Source of the DNA: Odontocerum albicorne
Taxonomy: Eukaryota; Arthropoda; Insecta; Trichoptera; Odontoceridae
DNA: 64,000 nucleotides
Reading direction: 5' to 3'
Assembly: GCA_949825065.1 (NCBI GenBank)
Contig: OX463849.1
Span: 29,562,043 to 29,626,042 of the forward strand
The position numbers and the translations under genes are program-made. Positions 23,705-34,552 of the stretch are shown here, piece after piece. The number at the start of each line of letters is the position of its first letter. Positions within the stretch are counted from its first letter, which is position 1. Below the pieces are notes generated by a model. That model was given only the letters and a program-made list of their open reading frames with translations, was not told where the DNA came from and made no database searches.

Positions 23705-23815
23705 TGCGGCAAAGGTTTCTTCGTTGTTCGTCTTCTCTTGGTAAGTTTTCTACGGTTTTCTTAACAAATATGTTTTCATGAATATATGCTAATGCAGGAA
23801 AACACCTAATCTAAC
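23705..23815 (+). repeat. Repeat E copy 2
   Basis: GTTCGTCTTCTCTTGGTAAG, TTTTCTACGGTTTTC and AATATGTTTTCATGAATATA align with the copies at 30498 and 37515. Confidence 0.7.
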
Positions 23816-23852
23816 TACAAAAACCCACTACCTTCCTTTCTTTGTATTTAAC

Positions 23853-23942
23853 GTACAGTACTTGGCGGTAAGTAATACACATCAGGCTTAAGAAAGAGAC
23901 TGTCGGCCATAATCGGCTAACTTCGGCTTTGTAGAGCGTCGA
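23853..23942 (+). mobile_element. Half of the long-palindrome MITE
   Basis: GCTTAAGAAAGAGACTGTCG, GCCATAATCGGCTAAC and TTCGGCTTTGTAGAG are the same as one arm of the element at 41622-41857. No opposing arm is found nearby, so it is a solo arm or deletion product. Confidence 0.8.
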
Positions 23943-24074
23943 ATGCTGAGATAATTGGAGAAAAATGTGCGCAACTTATAGCAAAGTCAAGTTTCAAATT
24001 GGAGTCAAGATGAAGAAGAATTAAAAGCAAACGTTGTGATCTATCAACCAGTAAGTCACACTTTTATGCTAAAC

Positions 24075-24215
24075 CTTCTTGTTTGGTTGGAAAAGATTTA
24101 CTTGTGTCAATAAATCGTTTGTATCTTGTCATAAAAACACATAAATGATGTCCTTCGTTGCTTAGTTTGTAAGACCTTCTAGCCCGAGGGTTACGGGTTT
24201 GATTCTGTTACAATT
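24075..24215 (+). mobile_element. SINE-L-like fragments (tail, then tRNA-like head)
   Basis: GTTTGGTTGGAAAAGATT at 24080 resembles the SINE-L/LINE-A tail. About 60 bp further, TTCGTTGCTTAGTTTGTAAG and ACGGGTTTGATTC (B-box-like, about 24193-24205) look like a tRNA-derived head. Both are diverged. Confidence 0.4.
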
Positions 24216-24219
24216 CATA

Positions 24220-24325
24220 TGAATGAGGCGAAAGTTGTGCGTACGGATAGAAAAGTTTGGAGATCTGTTCTCTCTGCCTGCTCCGCAAGGGACACGGTGT
24301 GATGATATGTATGTATGTACATATA
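24220..24325 (+). mobile_element. LINE-D extreme 3' end
   Basis: GAGGCGAAAGTTGTGCGTAC, GGATAGAAAAGTTTGGAG and GGGACACGGTGTGATGATAT match the 3' ends at 22.5 and 36.7 kb. It joins the preceding tRNA-like head directly, which could be a chance junction. Confidence 0.75.
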
Positions 24326-24344
24326 ATTATAACAACATAAAAGG

Positions 24345-24400
24345 ACAATTTAAGAAGTGCCGTTTAGAGAGCAAACTCTCCTCAAAAGCGCTTTTATTGT
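24345..24400 (+). repeat. Repeat G/I hairpin motif
   Basis: GTGCCGTTTAGAGAGCAAAC then TCTCCTCAAAAGCGCTT: an outer GCGCC/GGCGC-type stem (here weakened) around an inner GAGAG/CTCTC stem. Compare 33480, 35160, 45180 and 48615. Confidence 0.6.
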
Positions 24401-26192
24401 GTTATTACACGTTTCGACGAATACCATTGCAAGGGGTGGGAGTGTTTCGTAATATTTATTTGGATCTAAGGTAAACTAGATTAATGTTTGCGTCGTAGTT
24501 AGATAATGAGATAATCATAAGATTTATGATGATTCGAAAATCAATGACAGAAAAAATGCGATAAACTATAACCTTTTATAAAGCAATCTCGCATTTGGTC
24601 ATCACTTAGAAATTATCTGTAACTCAGCGTATAAAACTCGAGGATTTGTAATGATAATCTCTAAGTCGTTGTCAGGCATGTTTCTCGTGGGATAGCCTTT
24701 CATCCAAATTAAATAAATATAAGTTATTCCAACGTTAGTGGCCATGAAACATCGACCCTTATAATCCATTACGTACACAACTTTTGAGGTTGTTTTGATT
24801 TATATCTGTCAAAATCTGACAGCTACGATTTTCTTTTCTCTATGACGAGAGCGGCGCTAGTTGTATTCTGGTCACTTGCGCGCGTAAGCGCGGCAATCTG
24901 GGAACTTTCAAAATTACGTAACGGATTTTTGAAAACTACAAAATTATTTCTACAAGGCTATATTCCAACAACAGAAATTGCATTGACTTTTACCGTTTTA
25001 CTAGCTCAACAGTATTGTTTAAACAATGCTCTATACATCTCTGGAGATCGTTAGGATTCTGGAAACTTGGTTACTCATGACGAAGCTTGGAGATCGGAAG
25101 GTTTATAAAGAAACACATATGGATTGTTAAAAGTTTTATATTTAAAACATCCTCTGGAATTATCCAGAGGGCTTCAATGAGGTTACGGCAGATATGGTTC
25201 TACTCCTTGTCTCACGGAGACGAGGGAGATTTACACGCTAGATACACCAGGACCATCTCGCAAACCCACGTGGCGACAAAACAAATAAACTTCACACAAG
25301 GAAAGTCATCAAAAGGGGTTCTAAGAAGGCTCACCACATCGATTACCACCATAGATATCACAGGTAGAATGGGGTTACAATATATATACCTGATGTTTGA
25401 GTCAATCTCAGCTCACATCCAGAGCACAGCTTTATTATTATTTAAACACTTAATGTTCTACTTGCGCAATGCATAACGTCATGACTACTAGCAACAGCTA
25501 TGGCCTTTACAGACCGGCAGGATCTCACTAGCCAGGATTCTCAGATGAAGCCGGATTACAACGGCCGATCGGCGCCTTCGTAGAAAGGCATGGTCCAGGA
25601 GCTTACTCCATAAGCAGACCGCGTTCGAGCGAGGAATTAGAACAAAGGCGGTTCGACTTAGCCAGTGACGCTAGTAATTCCGCAGTTACTGAATGCTCGA
25701 AATGAATCTGTTGTCCATGACGCGTCTTTGGCGTATCGGGGATCAGCCAGCACAGCAAAGAATGGAAACCGTTTCCATGATACTGAAATACCTTCAGATA
25801 TCATCACGCCCACATACCGACTAGGATTAACCACAATTATGAACATTAGTATAACGGTCAGAACGACGCACAATTTCCCTCCAACTTGGGGACAGATAGC
25901 AACACGGTCTATCTCGTTGGCTAATTGGTGGGCGTCTCCAGTTTTATTTCCGTTTTGGAAGAGCGTCCCGGAAAAAACAAACGCGGACGCGTTTAAAGTG
26001 GACGCGTTCAGAATCTCACTTCTCGATCTTTCCGCGATACAAGCAATAAGGCGGGTATTCCGAAAAACTTCATGGCGTCTAGCGAATGCTAGGCGTAAAC
26101 TATACTAAATTCAAATACAATACTCATACATTTATGACGTGAGGGCATTATTTTGGAAAACCCAAATTAACCCTCACATCGTGTGAAAATCA
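24401..26192. other. Unassigned region with a less AT-rich block at 24.84-26.11 kb
   Basis: From about 24840 to 26110 base composition is more balanced than in most of the window, and two plus-strand frames of 129 codons (25087-25476) and 147 codons (25665-26108) occur. Neither shows a motif, signal peptide or family resemblance I can name, and codon use looks unstructured. It could be an old LTR element or unrecognised transposon interior. An 8-9 bp phrase (GACGCGTTTAAAGTGGACGCGTTC) near 25987 contains GGACGCGTT twice. Confidence 0.3.
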
Positions 26193-26885
26193 AGTGGTGC
26201 TCAAAACGTTGTTTAATTCATTGATCCGTTGCAAACTAGAATGCAATATTTGCATTTGGAGCCCAGTGGGGGCGCAGAACTCACTCATCGTGGAGAAAGT
26301 ACAAAAAAAATATATATACGATATCTCTACATGAGAGAGTTTAGTGTCTATCCGTGGCTTTATCCTACTCAGTTTCTGCTGGGCATACTAGGGTATAACT
26401 TCTTGAGCGTAAGAAGAGATCTGCGTCTCCTAGTATATGTTGTCAAACTCGTTCGAGGAGTTGTGAACTGTCCTGCATTACTACAAAGATTAGCGTTAAA
26501 TGTTCCTAACAATTACACTAGACTGCACCGGCAAGAACTGTTCTCAATAACATACCCAAGAACGGGTTTTCCAGCCGCTATGCCTGTTGGAAAGGCTATA
26601 ACTCTTTTGAACAGGACTGTTTCGGATATTGACATATTTCATATCACATTACCAAAAGTAAATTTTACGTACTTAAGTGACTTTGAATATATGTGTATGT
26701 TTGTGTGTATATATGTATGCATGTACATTATTTTTTATTTTATATAATTTTTTTTATCCTATATATATTTTTTCTTTATTTTTAATGCTAACACTTCTTG
26801 TATTTTTCAAAGTAATAAGGCTAAGCCTGTTTTGAGAAAAGAAATAAATAATTAAAACAAATAAATGAATAAAAATACATATTAA
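26193..26885 (+). pseudogene. LINE-B RT C-terminal fragment and 3' UTR, copy 1
   Basis: Starts VVLKTLFNSLIRCKLE, then IWSPVGAQNSLIVEKVQKKY. After a frameshift it reads IRYLYMREFSVYPWLYPTQF, LLGILGYN and LSVRRDLRLL, then CPALLQRLALNVPNNYTRL. This is the C-terminal end of a CR1/Jockey-like LINE RT, where SLIRSKLEYASVIWxP and LExVQKKFLRYLY are usual. The 3' UTR ends TCAAAGTAATAAGGCTAAGC, TGTTTTGAG and AAATAAATAATTAAA-type tail. It is 5'-truncated. Confidence 0.85.
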
Positions 26886-27527
26886 GAACGTTTGGAGTGA
26901 AGTTTGTTACGAAAATTTTGTACTAACGACATCTTACGACATTTTGTAAAATACGAAACAACTTTCTAGACAACCCGATACATAACGATCTTAAAAGTTG
27001 GAATAGGCACAATACAGCCGCACGTCAATTCACTTATCGTGCTGTTCTCCGATTCACTTCACATTCCTTTCTTCCATCACATGTAACACTGAGATTTAAC
27101 ATAACAAAACATCGGCTCGAGGAAAACATAAGGAAAAATTGCGAATAAATTCTTGGCATATCTTCTGCTTCTCGTGCTGAAGGTGGAGGCTTTAAAATGT
27201 GATGGCGTCACGTATAGGGAGGCGGTTTGCTGGCTGATAAGGTCGCTTGGTATGCAGAGAGGCCTCGCCCCGGGGAGGGTAGGCGGACGGGCACAAGCCG
27301 ATGGGAGAAACAGACGGATGATGAAGGGATATCACGAATTGTTTTGTGGATAACTTAAAATAAAATTGCAAAAATTGATGACATGATAACCACTCTTTTA
27401 CAATCAAGTACCATCTTCAGTATATGAATGTATAGAATAAAGCTTTTAAATAAATTTATGTAAATGGATGTACGCAAATTTAAAAACTTAATGCCTTAAA
27501 TAATAAAAATGCATACAAACTATCACT
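26886..27527. other. No recognised gene
   Basis: A GC-richer block at about 27170-27330 carries a 66-codon plus frame and a 71-codon minus frame with no recognisable content. Confidence 0.35.
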
Positions 27528-28200
27528 CTATTTCCTCGTCGGGGTAAGCAGAGAAGACAAACCACCAGACTTTACTATTTCGTTACATATACATCGCCTG
27601 TTCCACATTCGTTCAACACCTACGATTTCTCTGATTTTCTACATTTCCTTCTACCAAAATATCATTCACGTGATCCAGCCATACTTTTCTTGATCTTTTT
27701 CTACCACGCTTTCTTCTCAAATTTACACTAAACATTTAATTTGTTATTATTTCTTCATTCATTCTTTCTATATGCTCAATTCATCTTAGAGTGCTCTCCT
27801 TCATCTTATTTAATACATCAGCCTTAAGTTCACATTCATCCCTAATCACTTCATTCCGTATTCTATTATACAATGTGCATGCGTTTCTTCAGTATTTATT
27901 CGACTCGTTTCAGTATATCTTCATGCCCCCTTTTCCCTTCCATATATTAAGTTTGTACTAAAATATTGTTGTGGACATATTAACAGATTTTGATACCGTT
28001 CGGTTCTAGTATATATTTTTTTGTACCTCATTGTATTATTTTCCTTTTCCTACATACCGTTTGATGTCCATCTTAACTCTTCCATCACTGGTGAAAATAC
28101 TACTTAAATAGAAGAATTCGTCAACTTGCTATATAATTATAATCTTTCATTGTTCACCCATATATCGCGTTTATTTTTCTTTCACACTTTTCTATCATCA
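27528..28200 (-). pseudogene. LINE-D, longest 3' fragment
   Basis: Read on the minus strand in broken frames it gives EKCERKINAIYG near 28190-28150, a YFHQ..K.DGHQ region, then RNEVIRDECELKADVLNKMK, ESTLR, IEHIERMNEEIIT, GRKRSRKVWLDHVNDILVEG, NVENQRNRR and FSAYPDE. This supplies the family order: RT thumb, LRWFGHVERMN block, GRGRPRK block, CMxxxMxVEEA block, SAYPxGK end. Stops are numerous. It is the best copy here for defining the stretch that is replaced by minisatellites in others. Confidence 0.8.
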
Positions 28201-28232
28201 TGATTAGATTTTGCAACATATAATCAAAATTT

Positions 28233-28405
28233 AATGAGGTGCATGGCCGCGCGGTAACGCGCTGTACTTCCGTGCGGAAGGTCGTCGGTTCGGACCCCGC
28301 GCTGTGCTACTCCCCTCGAACGACACACGCACTTTTTCCGCCTAGTGTTCGATGGTATAATTATACCTATGACTTCGGTCATATCTATTATTTAAAAAAA
28401 ATCTC
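28233..28405 (+). mobile_element. SINE-T copy 2
   Basis: GCATGGCCGCGCGGTAACGC head, GGTCGTCGGTTCGGACCCCG with a B-box-like GGTTCGGACCC, then CCTCGAACGACACACGC, GTTCGATGGTATAATTATAC and GACTTCGGTCATATC, ending in an A run. This is the least decayed of the three copies. Confidence 0.8.
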
Positions 28406-28489
28406 ATATCTTTCTCCTCGTATATGGTTAACTTATCAAACCCTGCAATCATAGTCATTCTCTACTAACCCTACCATGTCTTCAGCATA

Positions 28490-28512
28490 CAGCAATAATA
28501 ATAATAATAATA
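28490..28512. repeat. (AAT)n microsatellite
   Basis: About seven AAT units. It follows a LINE-like AT-rich stretch. Confidence 0.85.
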
Positions 28513-28589
28513 ACTCTACTCATGCCTTGCATAAAATATCAGATATTATGATATAATGTTTGATAAAGTAAGAAATTATCGGATAAAGA

Positions 28590-28862
28590 AAAATAGTTTG
28601 TTAGAGACAGATGTAAAAAGTATTGTAGAATTTAGGAAATAATTCCTGAGATGGTTTGGTTATATTTACAAAACTAATATATTTTCTGGAATTAACGCTT
28701 TGTGAGGAAGAAGTGATTCGAGCAAAGAGTGGAATAAGAGAAAATTAGAAATCAGATAAAATTAAGTATGGAAAACAGAGGAGTATTTACGACGTATGTA
28801 TGAGGCGAGAATTGTGTGCATAAATATCGGTTTTCTCTGCCCACCCAAATGGGATATGGTGT
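28590..28862 (+). mobile_element. LINE-D 3' fragment
   Basis: TTCCTGAGATGGTTTGGTTA encodes FLRWFGY; the end TATGTATGAGGCGAGAATTG and TGGGATATGGTG corresponds to the family terminus. It stops abruptly at the T-run of the LINE-B copy on the other strand. Confidence 0.65.
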
Positions 28863-29345
28863 TTTTTTTTTTTTTTTTTCAAAACAGGCTTAGCTCAATT
28901 ACTTTGAAAAATACAAGACATTAAAAAAGAAGAAAAATTACATGGAAAACAAAAAAAAAAATTAAAAAAATTATTTAAAAAATAAAAAAAGAATGCATAT
29001 GTATACAAACGAGTATATACACACAAACATATGATACACATATATTCACAGTCACTTAAGTATGTTGATGAGTGCTTTCTAACGCGCTCAATCTAAGAAG
29101 AAAATTTACTTTTGCTTTTGGTAATGTGATATGAAATATGTCAATATCCGAAGCAGTCCCGTTCAGAAGAGTTAAGGTCCTTCCAACAGGCATAGCGGCT
29201 GGAAGACCCGTTCTTGCGTATGTTATTGAGAACAGTTCCTGCCAGCGCAGTCTAGTGTAATTGTTAGGAACATTTAACGCTAATCTTTGTAGTAATGCTG
29301 GACAGCTCACAACTCCTCGAACGAGTTTGACAACGTAGTGGTATA
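28863..29345 (-). pseudogene. LINE-B copy 2
   Basis: Minus-strand frame 29056-29400 reads KLVRGVVSCPALLQRLALNV, PNNYTRLRWQELFSITYART and GLPAAMPVGRTLTLLNGTAS, nearly the same as copy 1. The 3' UTR runs to a (T)18 run on the plus strand, that is a poly(A) tail, at 28863. The 5' truncation is at TTGTCAAACTCG (about 29335), further in than copies 1 and 3. Confidence 0.85.
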
Positions 29346-29514
29346 TAAGTGTTATTATAATAATTTTATTGGAACCAGTGTGTAAACCGAATCTTTCCAC
29401 GTTTTCTTTTTTGATTCTACTTAAAACAATCGTCTCTAATTAACAGTGATCTTTAATGCAACCGATCTTTTTATTATAATACATTGATATATCAGATATT
29501 TTTCACAAGGCCCG

Positions 29515-29750
29515 CATTCAACGTCTTCTGTGGTCTCGTTGGTAATATGCTTTTTTCCAATCCGACGGTACAGGCTCGATTATCGTTCGAACTCAATTTA
29601 TCTCAAAAATGGGTTCAAGTATGGTTTTTACTTAAGACCTCTTTGACATAATTCTGATTGGTTGAAAGAGATTACCATTTGCCAACAAACCAGCCAGGTT
29701 TTATTGAATAACACATCATACAATACATTGAAATAAACTTTAATTTTTTT
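29515..29750 (+). mobile_element. SINE-L copy
   Basis: Head GTGGTCTCGTTGGTAATATG and a B-box-like ATCGTTCGAACTC, then GATTGGTTGAAAGAGATTAC, GCCAACAAACCAGCCAGG and a TTGAATAACAC end. The order matches 13262 and 59515. Confidence 0.65.
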
Positions 29751-30497
29751 CTTGTTATTCTTCTTTCCAAATATCATAATATAAATAGGCCAAAACCCGT
29801 ACGGTTGTCGCCAAAGAAAGAATACGAGAATTTAGTTTTGAATACAAGAGAGCGAGAGAGGAATACTTCGAAACATATTGAAATTATACTGAACGAACCG
29901 GTGTAAAAGGGGACGATGCCAATTTATTTTGAATTGTAATTCATTAAATAATTCATTTATTTACTATTATATTAAACCTTATAATTACTTGTGTTTATTT
30001 ATCTTATGCTCTTCTTTTGAATGCAGACAATTATATGTGGTTTTTTCAAGATGTCGGAAACGCGAAAACATTAAAGTCAATATATCTAAAACAAGTCTTC
30101 AAGGAAAACTTTATCAACGATTTAAATTGAACAACAGTAATGTTTATACACGAAACATCGTGTATAAAGAGATTTTTGAGAATTAAATAATTCATCAATC
30201 AAGATGTGCCTTTTTTATTTTAAACTTTTAACATTAATGAACCAAAAAAATATTATTTTGATCTTGCTCCATTCGGTATTTCAAAAATGTATAATTTGTT
30301 TTACTTCCGTGAATATTTCACGGGTTGCAACTAGTCCTAACTTAATTTTCAAACATCACGCAAGGCTCAAGCGTATGTGACGTACGACATACGTCATGCA
30401 TATAATTAAAACACGTCCGTGGCGTATAGTATGCGTCATCGCTTTTTAGTGTGTGTTTTGCGATAATCTGCATTTGTAACATATTTTATAGAGGTAC
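29751..30497. other. No recognised gene
   Basis: AT-rich; an 85-codon plus frame (29929-30186) has no recognisable content. Confidence 0.4.
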
Positions 30498-30625
30498 CAT
30501 TTAGGTCGCCTTCCTTTTGGTGAGTTTTCTACGGTTTCTTCACCAAATATGTTTTCACACATAAGCAAATGCGGGAAAACTCCAATTTATAAGGCCGCAG
30601 TCGCTACTTTTCCATCTTCACTAAT
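30498..30625 (+). repeat. Repeat E copy 3
   Basis: GTCGCCTTCCTTTTGGTGAG, TTTTCTACGGTTTC and GCAAATGCGGGAAAACTCC, with TAAGGCCGCAGTCGCTAC at the end. Near-identical to 37515. Confidence 0.8.
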
Positions 30626-30637
30626 ATCTTATAACTG

Positions 30638-30915
30638 TATATAATTTAAATATCCATTAAACACTGTACACACCTTCTTCTTCTTCGCCGGGCTCTGTTT
30701 TCTTCTCTGCTATCTTGCACGACTGACGGTATGATGCTGTTTCTGAGACCCGGGGTGCTGCCTTCGGGGGGCTGTAAGGTGGAGCGGAGTGATCGAGAGG
30801 ATGCAGATCCTGACGATACCCAACCAGGCCTCTGAGAAGTTGATTCATCCCTTTGGATACGTTCGCCTGTAACATATCTGGCTGAATTCAACGGCATAAA
30901 TAAATAAATAAAAAG
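30638..30915 (+). repeat. Repeat H copy 1
   Basis: GTATATAATTTAAATATC followed by a GC-richer body with CTATCTTGCACGACTGACGG and AAGTTGATTCATCCC corresponds to 38612-38890. In both places it lies downstream of a repeat E copy, though at 38 kb two other insertions intervene, so E and H may belong to one larger element. Confidence 0.65.
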
Positions 30916-31213
30916 TGTCTGGAACAGAGGGAACACCCATAAATAATATAAACCGAAAAAAACTATTTAAATACTTCCTTAAATGTCTATTTAGGTGTAC
31001 TTTGACGTTATTTAAAATATAACTATGATTCTTTTATACACTACATAAACACTTTTGTACATATATAGGTTTAGTCACGAAGCTAAGTTTTTTAACCCAC
31101 AGTTTGACAAGATCTCCGTATGGTGAAGCAGCTATTACTTAGTAAATAAATTAAGGATACAGAACCATCAAAGCGTTTGATTTTGATTTTACAAACAATA
31201 TCTTTAAATAATA

Positions 31214-31772
31214 AAGGATCTTTCATATTGAGCGTTTTTTTTAAATTCTAGGATAAAACACAGATGACGTCGCGAACTTGCCTGGGTCTTGTGACATTTG
31301 AGAAGTGTAATGTATGATATTTATAAAAATGGCGTCGTATACAATACAACAACGCGTTCATATTGTTGAATTATTTTATGTATTGTGATCTCCGCAAACG
31401 TTGATGTTAATTGGCCACCAAGATCATGTGATCTGACACCGTCGGACTATTTTCTCTGGGGTTACGTGAAAAACCAGGTCTTTAAGAATGACCCCCAATC
31501 AATTTCTGAGCTGTAGGATGAAATTATTCGCGTTATTGGTGAGTTAGAACCGCAATTGTACCAAAATGTCATCGAAAATTTTGACAAAAGAGTGCACATC
31601 TGTGGAGCTGCAAGGGGGTGACATTTGGGGGATATTGTTTATTGTGTTTAAATGTCATACATTATACTTCAATGACCAGTAAAAAGTTTTTTGATGTCAA
31701 AGCAAATTGTGTGTTTCATTCAAGAATTAAAAAAAATATAATTAAAAAAACCGCTCAATTTGAAAGACCCTT
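31214..31772 (+). mobile_element. Mariner-family element with internal deletion (559 bp)
   Basis: Terminal inverted repeats: AAGGATCTTTCATATTGAGC at the left and the reverse complement of a close match at the right (GCTCAATTTGAAAGACCCTT). TA lies outside both ends. MASYTIQQRVHIVELFY is read near the left, the usual start of one mariner/IS630-type transposase group. It then jumps to VDVNWPPRSCDLTPSDYFLW, GYVKNQVF, IRVIGELEPQLYQNVIENFD and CGAARGGHLGDIVY, its C-terminus. Roughly the middle two-thirds of the transposase is gone, leaving the third catalytic Asp (TPSD). Confidence 0.88.
31300..31628 (+). pseudogene. Deleted mariner-family transposase
   Basis: Only the first ~17 codons and the C-terminal ~85 codons of the transposase remain. 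The helix-turn-helix and the first two catalytic aspartates are missing, and a TAG interrupts ISELxDEI. It cannot encode an active enzyme. Confidence 0.8.
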
Positions 31773-32064
31773 TATTTACAGCTTTAAAACAAATTGCTTT
31801 TTGCATGAAACCAATAAAATATACTAAAAATTATGTTTGTGCGGTTATATAATATAAAAATAAATTATTATGAAGTAAGTAAACATACATCGATATTCTG
31901 CAAAAAAACAACTCATAATAAAAAAATAATTAGCTCCAACTGAAGACGGTCAGCCCATACTGCAATAAATCGGGCGTCATTTTTCATGTTCAAATAAAAA
32001 ACAAATTAAAATCATCTATACAAAATATAAAAGTAATTTTCAAATGATTTTATAACATTATCAT
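31773..32064. other. No recognised feature
   Basis: AT-rich spacer. Confidence 0.4.
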
Positions 32065-32150
32065 TGTATACATCACAACCTGGCTGGTTTATTGTATTAT
32101 TGTAATCTTTTCAACCAAATAGAAAGGTATTCAATATGCCTAATGTAAAA
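32065..32150 (-). mobile_element. SINE-L tail fragment
   Basis: The minus strand reads TTTGGTTGAAAAGATTACAA and AATAAACCAGCCAGGTTGTG, like the 29.5-kb copy. No head is recognisable. Confidence 0.55.
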
Positions 32151-32564
32151 AAAAATACTGAAACCCATTTTGACTTACATTGGCATTAATGGAAATTACA
32201 CCGGTAAACCCCGGTTCGGAATACAGTGGTCAATTAGACCATGTAGTTCACCATGACTCATCAAGTATAAACTAGAACGAGTTAAAAAAATATTGTTTTT
32301 TTTATTTACTTGAACATTAAAAGCACGACGTGTATTTTACATAAACCAATTTACCTGAATTAATATAATTGGTGATACATTACTTATAGAAAATTGATGA
32401 TGGTAAAGAGTGTGCCAGGATGAAGAAACAAAGCGCTAGTAATATGGAGTGATCAGGTGAAGGAATTGACTGCAAAAAGTCTGAACACTGTTGCAAATAG
32501 CAAGTGACCGATAGATGTGGATACATGTAGTCGCTTCATATACTACCAACAACATGCTTAAGCT

Positions 32565-33064
32565 CAAGAGTTCTCAAAGTGGTCGATTTGATTTTTCTAG
32601 GGGTCGATAGTTTCAATAAAAAAATCGGGGTCTACGACAGCAAAAATAGACCCCCTTATTAATGCTATTTGTTTGTTACTTCAACATATCTGTGATTCCA
32701 ATAGGTACATAATTAAGAATATTTGTCAATATTTGAACTTATTTTGAATTTACATATTTATTTCATAAATGTAAAAAAATAAAAAAAAAACTCCGCTCGT
32801 ATTATATTGTTTTAATTTTCATCAGCGCAGATTTTAATATTAATTGTTGCACAAGATAATGCCATAATCCGTAGTCCTTTTATCTTTTTCAATCCTTAAT
32901 TACAAGTGGTTAAAATGAAAAGTTTGATATCTAGTGAAATATTTAATATCGAGTACTGTACAAACTTATTAATTTGAGTAAGTAAAGTAAATGACTAGGA
33001 GGTCGACGGTTATAAAAGTTTTTGGTAAAGGGGTCTGCGGCCGAAAAAAGTTTGGGAATTCTTG
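32565..33064. mobile_element. hAT-like MITE (500 bp)
   Basis: The ends CAAGAGTTCTCAAAG (left) and CAAGAATTCCCAAAC (right, reverse complement) form imperfect ~15-bp inverted repeats of the type found in hAT-derived elements. The 8-bp flanks CTTAAGCT (32557-32564) and CTTTAGAT (33065-33072) agree at 6 of 8 positions, as expected for an old hAT target duplication. Subterminal GGGGTCTACG / GGGGTCTGCGG phrases also pair. No transposase is encoded. Confidence 0.65.
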
Positions 33065-33479
33065 CTTTAGATCATGACCATCATGTAATAATAATAAAAA
33101 CAATATAAGGTTAATATTACACAAATATGGTTGAAATAAAATCAAATCGATTAAAACCGTGCAGTTTTTCGAAATAAAAATATGACAGGATATCTGAAAA
33201 AAAAAATGCAAGTCTAAGGATCAAAGCTTTCCATAAGAATTCAGTTTAAACCCTTTTTGTATGCTATTCGAGGAAGAAGGTATGTGGTCTGTGTATTGTA
33301 GAGTTAGCTTAATGAGGGATGCTGTTCTCATAGTAGAATAGTGCCCTGTGATGAGTGTTCATGGTGGGGGTCGATTAGGAAGTAAAGAGGAAGTTGGGAC
33401 AATCGATTTTAAAATTTAGGAGAAAAAATCAAGTCAAATATAATTGTTTTAATGACACTTTTTAATAATAATAATAAAA

Positions 33480-33640
33480 TATTAATTTATATAGCGCCGA
33501 TTAGAAAATAGACTCTCATCAAGGGCGCTCAAGATACACACGGAGGGTACATACATCATAAGGATCGTTGCAGAGCCTCGTAGTTGACGATCTCACGTCA
33601 ATTTATTTAGAAAGCAAAGCTGTACTGTGGAGATTTTTTT
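33480..33640 (+). repeat. Repeat G/I (hairpin plus downstream segment)
   Basis: TAGCGCCGATTAGAAAATAG then ACTCTCATCAAGGGCGCTCA form the hairpin; (AAT)n lies just before it. About 30 bp after it, GTTGCAGAGCCTCGTAGTTG and AAGCTGTACTGTGGAG match 41455-41545. This copy shows that G and I are parts of the same repeat. Confidence 0.7.
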
Positions 33641-33749
33641 TTTTTTTATGAAATAAGTGAACCGTTGTACACCAGATAATTTACAGACCGCTGTACTGGA
33701 TTCGATGGCAATCCGAAGTGAGACGATTGGAGCACATCAGCATGGTGTT

Positions 33750-33915
33750 TTTCTCTTTTAGAAATAATATATACGACCGAAGTCATAGGTTATGTCTCCG
33801 AATACTAGGCAGATCAAATTCCTGTGTTATTCGAAGTGAGTCGAACAGCGTGGGTTTCGAATCGGCGACCTTCCGCATGGAAGTCCAGAGCATTACTGCG
33901 CGGCCATTCACCTTA
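33750..33915 (-). mobile_element. SINE-T copy 3
   Basis: The minus strand reads GAATGGCCGCGCAGTAATGC, GGTCGCCGATTCGAAACCC (B-box-like) and ACTTCGAATAACACAGG, then ACTTCGGTCGTATATAT. It is followed directly by a LINE-D fragment. Confidence 0.8.
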
Positions 33916-33924
33916 TGTAAATTC

Positions 33925-34325
33925 ATCCATACTATCACGCATTTCTCAGCTAGGGTAAGTAGAGCGCCAGACTGTCCTCTCCTCTAAACCCATACAACTC
34001 CTACAATTTCTCTTATTTTTATTTTTCCTTCTTTCAAGATATTCATTTGTCACAACCCACCTTCCTAAATCTTTCTCTACCACCCTTTCCACTTACATTT
34101 GTTGTGCAGCATATTTGTTTTGATAGATTTCTTAATTTATTTTCGTTCTATTTACCCAATCCATCTCTAAGTGCTCTTCTTCATCTTACTCAACACATTC
34201 AACCCTCATCACTTTCGTATCTTGTTATACATTATCAACCCATATATTATCCGAAGTGCACGCATTTGTTCGGCTCTTTTCAGTGCTTTTCAACGTCCAC
34301 GTTTCAATTTCTACGATAAATATTT
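33925..34325 (-). mobile_element. LINE-D 3' fragment
   Basis: Antisense of the LINE-D end: the plus strand has ATTTCTCTTATTTTTATTTT, TACCACCCTTTCCACTTAC and CATCTCTAAGTGCTCTTCTT in the order seen in the 27.5-kb copy. It reaches up to the INAVE-type region (GTGCACGCATTTGTTCGGC). Heavily mutated. A 54-bp minisatellite follows at once. Confidence 0.75.
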
Positions 34326-34332
34326 TTTACAA

Positions 34333-34552
34333 AATACAATACAATGCCAAAGTGCGAGTTCTTTCAATTGCGTAACTTAGAGACAAAATACAATACAATG
34401 CCAAAGTGTGAGTTGTTTCAATTGCGTAACTTAGAGACAAAATACAATACAATGCCAAAGTGCGAGTTGTTTCAATTGCGTAACTTAGAGACAAAATACA
34501 ATGCAATGTCAAAGTGCGAGCTCTTTCAATTGCGGAACTCAGAGACAAAATA
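34333..34552. repeat. 54-bp minisatellite, four copies
   Basis: The unit AATACAATACAATGCCAAAG, TGCGAGTTGTTTCAATTGCG, TAACTTAGAGACAA is repeated with few changes. At 54 bp it keeps frames open on both strands (18-residue repeats), which is incidental. Confidence 0.95.
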
